NCBI GenBank assembly: GCA_902806215.1
Contig: CADCVT010000254.1
Coordinates: 1-7,956, forward strand
Source: an uncultured Solirubrobacteraceae bacterium
GTDB lineage: Bacteria > Actinomycetota > Thermoleophilia > Solirubrobacterales > Solirubrobacteraceae
Direction: 5' to 3'
DNA: 7,956 nucleotides
Part shown: positions 6,507-7,956 of the stretch, piece by piece
Position numbering within the stretch: position 1 is the first letter of the stretch
Layout: the number at the start of each line of letters is the position of its first letter
The notes under the pieces: generated by a model
Told to the model about the DNA's origin: nothing
The model's input: the letters and a program-made list of their open reading frames with translations, nothing else
Database searches by the model: none
Program-made: the position numbers and the translations under genes

Positions 6507-7956
6507 GTGCACATGCCGTACAAGACCTGGCTGCTCGCAGCAGCCGCCACCTTCGGCGTCGCCGCCACCGCGGTCGCGCACCCGATCGAGCTGCACGACA
6601 GCGCGTCGGTGACCGAGAACGCGCACATGCTCCACATGGGCTCCGGCTCGGCCTTCACCGCCCTCGGCGTGGCGGGCACCGCGACGAGCCCGCTCGGTCG
6701 CGGCATGAACGCGTCCGCCCCCGCCGGCCCGTGCACCGAGGCCGCCAAGTCCGGGATGCCCGAAGGCCAGGGCCACAACCACGCCGACGTCACGCAACAC
6801 CGCGGCCTGCGCTGCCGCATCGAGCAGTCCGCGTTCCTCCCGCTCAAGGAGGAGCTCGCCGACCGTCCCGACGTCGTGCTCGGCGAGATGGACGTCAAGT
6901 CCGACATCGCGGCCGTGTCGGTCATCTTCCCCGAGGGCGGCATCCTGTTCTTCGACGTCAAGGACCCGGCGAACCCGAAGTTCCTGAGCTGGTACCGCTC
7001 GACGCAATGCGAGGGCCTCGCGCTCGCGAACAACTGCGGCGCGTTCGTCGACCTCAGCGGCGACGGGAAGACCGCCTTCATCGCGCAGCAGTCGATCTCG
7101 TTCGTTCCCGGCGCCGACCCCGACACCGTCGATCCGGGAACCGATCCCGCGACGCAGCCCGGCATCGAGGTCGTCGACGCGAGCGACCCGAAGAACCCGC
7201 AGCGCGCGCAGCTCCTCCCGGTCCGGTCGGTCGGCGGCGTCCACACGGCGCGCTGGCACCAGATCCCGGAGGGCCCCGGCGAGCGCGAGCCCGGCCAGTA
7301 CGTGTTCGGCATCGCCAACCGGGCGAGCACCCAGGCGATCGGCGGCATCGACATCTCGAAGTTCACTCCGGACGGCCCGGTTAAGCTGCAGCCGCTGAGC
7401 CGCATCGAGATCGGCGAGACGCACGACACGTTCATCCAGAACGACCCGAACGGGCGCACCTACCTCTACATCGCTGGCGGCTACGACAAGGGCCTCGAGG
7501 TCTACGACGTGACGTCCCCGTCGAAGCCCAAGCTCGTCGCGCGCTGGGACCTCACCCCGGAGTGCAACGACGACTGGTACTCGCACACCGTCGACGTCGT
7601 GCACCGCAACGGCAAGCGGATCGTGACCATGCCGGCGGAGCTCTTCCTCGGCAGCGCGCAGACCGCGGCCGAGAAGCAGGCGGGCTGCGGCAACGTGGCG
7701 GGCAACGGCGACCAGCCCGGACCGCTGTGGATCATCGACGCGACGGACTTCTCGAAGATGGCCCAGTCCGGCGCGGACGACCCTACGATCAAGGCGAAGT
7801 CGAACGACACGCTCATCGCGACGTGGACGAACCCCGCCGGCCGCGCCGCCGGCGACCTGACGTTCTCGCCGCACAACCAGCAGATCGTCGGCGACAAGAT
7901 CTACCTGTCGGACTACCACGGCGGCGTGTTCGTCCTCGACGCCAGCGGCGCGTTCC
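6507..7956 (+). CDS. Secreted LVIVD-repeat (beta-propeller-like) protein, 3' end beyond right edge
   Basis: An exported protein with at least 481 residues (numbered from ATG 6513), open to the window edge. Residues 1-22 are a signal peptide ending Ala-Val-Ala before His23. The mature part carries LVIVD-type strands, each an aliphatic run ending in Asp: ILFFDVKDPANPK (from 144), IEVVDASDPKNPQ (218), LEVYDVTSPSKPK (328), LWIIDATD (405) and VFVLDAS (472). These repeats are known from surface or secreted proteins thought to fold as propellers. No catalytic motif is seen, so binding or scaffolding is the family-level guess. Six cysteines fall as 74/101, 166/175, 351/392, suggesting disulfides. The N-terminal quarter is His-rich (HMLHM; GHNHADVTQH). 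The gene is divergent from the ceramidase-like gene with ~100 bases between. Two starts six bases apart are possible; GTG 6507 fits the ribosome site better. Confidence 0.88.
   Translation, partial: MHMPYKTWLLAAAATFGVAATAVAHPIELHDSASVTENAHMLHMGSGSAFTALGVAGTATSPLGRGMNASAPAGPCTEAAKSGMPEGQGHNHADVTQHRGLRCRIEQSAFLPLKEELADRPDVVLGEMDVKSDIAAVSVIFPEGGILFFDVKDPANPKFLSWYRSTQCEGLALANNCGAFVDLSGDGKTAFIAQQSISFVPGADPDTVDPGTDPATQPGIEVVDASDPKNPQRAQLLPVRSVGGVHTARWHQIPEGPGEREPGQYVFGIANRASTQAIGGIDISKFTPDGPVKLQPLSRIEIGETHDTFIQNDPNGRTYLYIAGGYDKGLEVYDVTSPSKPKLVARWDLTPECNDDWYSHTVDVVHRNGKRIVTMPAELFLGSAQTAAEKQAGCGNVAGNGDQPGPLWIIDATDFSKMAQSGADDPTIKAKSNDTLIATWTNPAGRAAGDLTFSPHNQQIVGDKIYLSDYHGGVFVLDASGAF

Noticed and set aside
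4849..6612. A 587-codon plus-strand frame over the ceramidase-like gene
   Set aside because: Arg/Val/Ala/Asp-rich with no family resemblance, and it covers a minus-strand gene with signal peptide and zinc motifs. It arises because stop codons are rare in this composition.
4964..7459. An 831-codon minus-strand frame spanning the divergent region
   Set aside because: It crosses two genes in the wrong frames and becomes Arg/Pro-rich low complexity over the ceramidase-like gene. No motif supports it.
6408..7919. A 503-codon minus-strand frame opposite the LVIVD gene
   Set aside because: Antisense shadow of a gene with a signal peptide, ribosome site and five recognisable repeats.
1..7956. A defence system, prophage, insertion sequence, CRISPR array or biosynthetic cluster
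   Set aside because: No transposase, integrase, nuclease, toxin-antitoxin pair, terminal repeats, spaced direct repeats or synthase domains were seen. The genes look like ordinary chromosomal accessory genes.

Overview
The window is GC-rich (roughly 70 percent by eye) with almost every third codon position G or C. It reads as chromosomal DNA of a high-GC Gram-positive, most likely an actinomycete. Secreted LVIVD-repeat and M14 proteins, plus a DUF892 protein with a lysine/alanine tail, would fit Thermoleophilia (Solirubrobacter/Conexibacter-like). That placement is inference; no marker gene is present. Coding density is very high, and six protein genes explain essentially all of the sequence.

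Layout. (1) Positions 1-2157, minus strand: the first 719 residues of a secreted M14 zinc carboxypeptidase that runs off the left edge. (2) A 131-bp divergent intergenic region. (3) 2289-3176, plus strand: a DUF892/YciF-type ferritin-like protein fused to a histone-H1-like Ser/Lys/Ala tail, closed by a strong GC hairpin at 3204-3235. (4) 3240-4181 and 4178-4909, plus strand: an ABC exporter operon of ATPase then ABC-2-type permease, joined by an ATGA overlap. (5) 4906-6405, minus strand: a secreted protein resembling the N-terminal zinc domain of neutral/alkaline ceramidases, convergent with the permease and sharing a CTAG in which both stop codons lie. (6) A roughly 100-bp divergent region with a perfect 7-bp inverted repeat. 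(7) 6507 to the right edge, plus strand: the first ~480 residues of a secreted LVIVD-repeat (beta-propeller-like) protein.

How it fits together. Three of the six products carry clear signal peptides and two of these look like zinc hydrolases, so the region is biased to extracytoplasmic functions. Apart from the two-gene ABC operon, neighbours are divergent, convergent or separated by a terminator, so they are probably independent units and not one pathway. I see no mobile element, tRNA, rRNA, CRISPR array or phage gene, and no convincing new multi-gene system. The most distinctive items are the ferritin-like/H1-tail fusion and the shared-stop convergent pair. Many very long open frames opposite the real genes come from the GC-rich codon usage and are not annotated.
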